Position numbers and translations under genes: made by a program. 64,000 nucleotides of DNA from Methanobacteriaceae archaeon (GTDB lineage: Archaea > Methanobacteriota > Methanobacteria > Methanobacteriales > Methanobacteriaceae): contig JAQXTL010000004.1 in the NCBI GenBank assembly GCA_029219465.1, positions 186,001 through 250,000 of the forward strand. Reading direction: 5' to 3'. Numbering within the stretch: the first letter of the stretch is position 1; every line of letters begins with the position of its first letter. Below the pieces are notes generated by a model. It saw only the letters and a program-made list of their open reading frames with translations, was not told where the DNA came from and ran no database searches. This document shows, one piece after another, positions 62,769-64,000 of this stretch.

Positions 62769-64000
62769 ATTAAATTCTCCGGTTTTTTTGATTCTTCCCA
62801 AATTTTATTAAACTCTCGAATAACTGCTTGTGGATGTGAAACTTTTTGTAGAATATGATAATTTCGTCCGAATGAATTTACTGATGTCCCAAGTGAATAG
62901 ACTTTTGGTGTTTCATGTCTTTTTGAATTTCCGGGGAATATTAAAAAACGGTCATGTGCCCCTTTACCTATTTGAACCCTAAATTGCAAATTTATACCTT
63001 CAAAATTACTATTTAAATTTGCAAAACGATTTTTTTGTTCAAGAATCCATTCGGCATCCTCGTCACGCTGAAAATATTCATTAATATTATCAATATTTTC
63101 TTTTAAACCATTTATAAAATTTGAAAACTCATTTTCACTTAAACAAACATCTTGAACCGAATTGATTTCGTTTGAAAGGTTTTTAAAATTATCTTGAATA
63201 TACTCATTGAAATAAATTCTTCTAACATCTCTTTTCACGGAACCTAAAGCTTTTAATTCAACACCCATAAAAGGACAATAAAATAATGTATTAATTATTT
63301 CATCAAAACTTAAAAAAGGATCCCATAAATATACTCCATTCTTACCATTTTCTCGAATTAATCTTCTTAAATCAGATAATCCTTCAAGTTTTCCATGTTC
63401 TGGAGTGTACTGTTTAAACGATAATGTTTTTTCAAGTAATTCTTTTTCTTTAATGCCCATTGAATTTTCAATATACTGATAATACTCTAGATTTTTAACT
63501 GATGACTCAAAATCTTTTGAATTTAAACTAATGAATTCCATTTCACCATCATTCATAAAATATCTTTTATTTTGAGTACCAATTGACATTGACAATCCAA
63601 TTGATTTTATATAATGACCTGAATCAGAATATAATAATAATCTTGGATTTTTTCTCCAGATTTTTATATTTACTAATGAATCAACATTACCTGCATTCAC
63701 TTCTTGAATGTCATTCCCATCATATTCTTCAAAATTGGTGCCAATATGATTATTATCCAATGTTGAATCAACTTCTAAAATGCACTCAGGAGATTTATCC
63801 TTAATCAAAGGATGCCAATCTAAATTAAAATTTAGAGAATCCCATGAATCTGATGCAACTTTTGTTTTAACATTTAATATATTAACTGGAAATTGAAAAA
63901 TAAAGTTTCCTAACCGGTCTCTTACTTTAAATAGATTTATAGGAATCCATTTGTGAATTTTTTTAGATATTTTTTCAAAATGTTCTTCATCTTCTATAAG
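62750..64000 (-). CDS. PLD-like domain protein, N-terminus outside window
   Basis: The frame is open from the stop at 62750 to the window edge (416 residues visible), so an apparent TTG start at 63808 is internal. The visible N-terminal part has KWIPINLFKVRDRLGNFIFQF. A phospholipase-D-like fold then begins with GVYLWDPFLSFDEII and MGVELKALGSVKRD. Near the end is GKGAHDRFLIFPG followed by VYSLGTSVNSFGRNYHIL. That is one H-x-R...(N/S) active-site half, in a form where HKD is usual. It resembles the VPA1262-type proteins of bacterial defence islands, as I recall that family. The gene overlaps the helical protein gene. Confidence 0.65.
   Translation of the reverse strand, partial: LIEDEEHFEKISKKIHKWIPINLFKVRDRLGNFIFQFPVNILNVKTKVASDSWDSLNFNLDWHPLIKDKSPECILEVDSTLDNNHIGTNFEEYDGNDIQEVNAGNVDSLVNIKIWRKNPRLLLYSDSGHYIKSIGLSMSIGTQNKRYFMNDGEMEFISLNSKDFESSVKNLEYYQYIENSMGIKEKELLEKTLSFKQYTPEHGKLEGLSDLRRLIRENGKNGVYLWDPFLSFDEIINTLFYCPFMGVELKALGSVKRDVRRIYFNEYIQDNFKNLSNEINSVQDVCLSENEFSNFINGLKENIDNINEYFQRDEDAEWILEQKNRFANLNSNFEGINLQFRVQIGKGAHDRFLIFPGNSKRHETPKVYSLGTSVNSFGRNYHILQKVSHPQAVIREFNKIWEESKKPENLIWKYPE

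Larger units (their letters stand above)
56000..64000. mobile_element. putative genomic island (integrase plus defence genes), right end outside window
   Basis: After an unbroken run of conserved housekeeping genes ending with rio1, the next 8 kb holds a tyrosine recombinase, an 831-bp gene-free stretch, a restriction-modification pair, a PIN-like nuclease and two unrecognised genes. None of these is a core methanogen gene. The integrase begins immediately after rio1, as expected for an element inserted there. No attachment repeat can be shown because the right end is not in the window. Confidence 0.5.

Noticed and set aside
63583-63804. Apparent start of the PLD-like gene at 63808
   Set aside because: The frame stays open with a protein-like sequence to base 64000; the codon at 63806-63808 is an internal TTG.

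Overview
This window is a very AT-rich archaeal chromosome segment. It most likely comes from a gut Methanobrevibacter close to M. smithii. The evidence is archaeal RNA polymerase subunits H and B'', tRNA genes without encoded CCA, wyosine and Trm56 tRNA modification genes, digeranylgeranylglyceryl phosphate synthase, aIF1A, Rio1, HypD, an adhesin-like beta-helix protein and nonulosonic (sialic-type) acid genes. The genus call is inference from gene content and style; no database was searched.

Layout. 1-1.5 kb: start of rpoB'', rpoH and five tRNA genes (Lys, Asp, Tyr, Pro, Thr), all on the minus strand. 1.6-7 kb: thiM-thiE, pgk-tpiA, a broken TraX-like gene and taw1. 7-11 kb: a korDABC-sucC operon. 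11-16 kb: surface polysaccharide genes (ugd, a tandem glycosyltransferase, an acyltransferase). 16-20 kb: fumarase beta, a long FKBP, a half-size transporter and a broken adhesin-like gene. 20-29 kb: thiI with a ThiS/MoaD-like carrier and a TIR-like protein, DUF763, trm56, a probable structured RNA, cobS-cobZ, larC-queC and an M48 protease. 29-38 kb: glnA behind a double NrpR-type operator, then a four-gene archaeal glutamate synthase operon and a PEP/pyruvate-binding protein. 38-55 kb: an OYE-family flavoenzyme, pycB, ino1 divergent from a UbiA lipid synthase, a GT-C transferase, a NERD-like protein, neuB-like and neuA-pseG genes, hypD-pgp-pmbA, moeA, aIF1A and rio1. 56-64 kb: an accessory island with a tyrosine recombinase, an 831-bp gene-free stretch, a type II restriction-modification pair, a PIN-like nuclease, an unrecognised helical protein and a PLD-like protein that runs off the window.

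Much of one metabolic route is encoded here. PycB makes oxaloacetate, the fumarase, succinyl-CoA synthetase and KOR subunits carry the reductive branch to 2-oxoglutarate, and GltB plus GlnA use that for nitrogen assimilation. The operator at glnA links this to the 2-oxoglutarate/nitrogen status regulator NrpR.

The strongest leads for new biology are these. (1) The PLD-like/helical/PIN cluster next to restriction-modification genes and an integrase looks like an uncharacterised defence module. (2) A NeuB-family protein has Tyr at both positions where the family has its metal-binding His. (3) The FrhB-like subunit of the glutamate synthase operon has its two halves in swapped order. (4) The spacer between cobS and trm56 can form two mutually exclusive long helices. 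(5) Five homopolymer-length mutations fall in just two cell-surface or membrane genes and in no housekeeping gene I examined.
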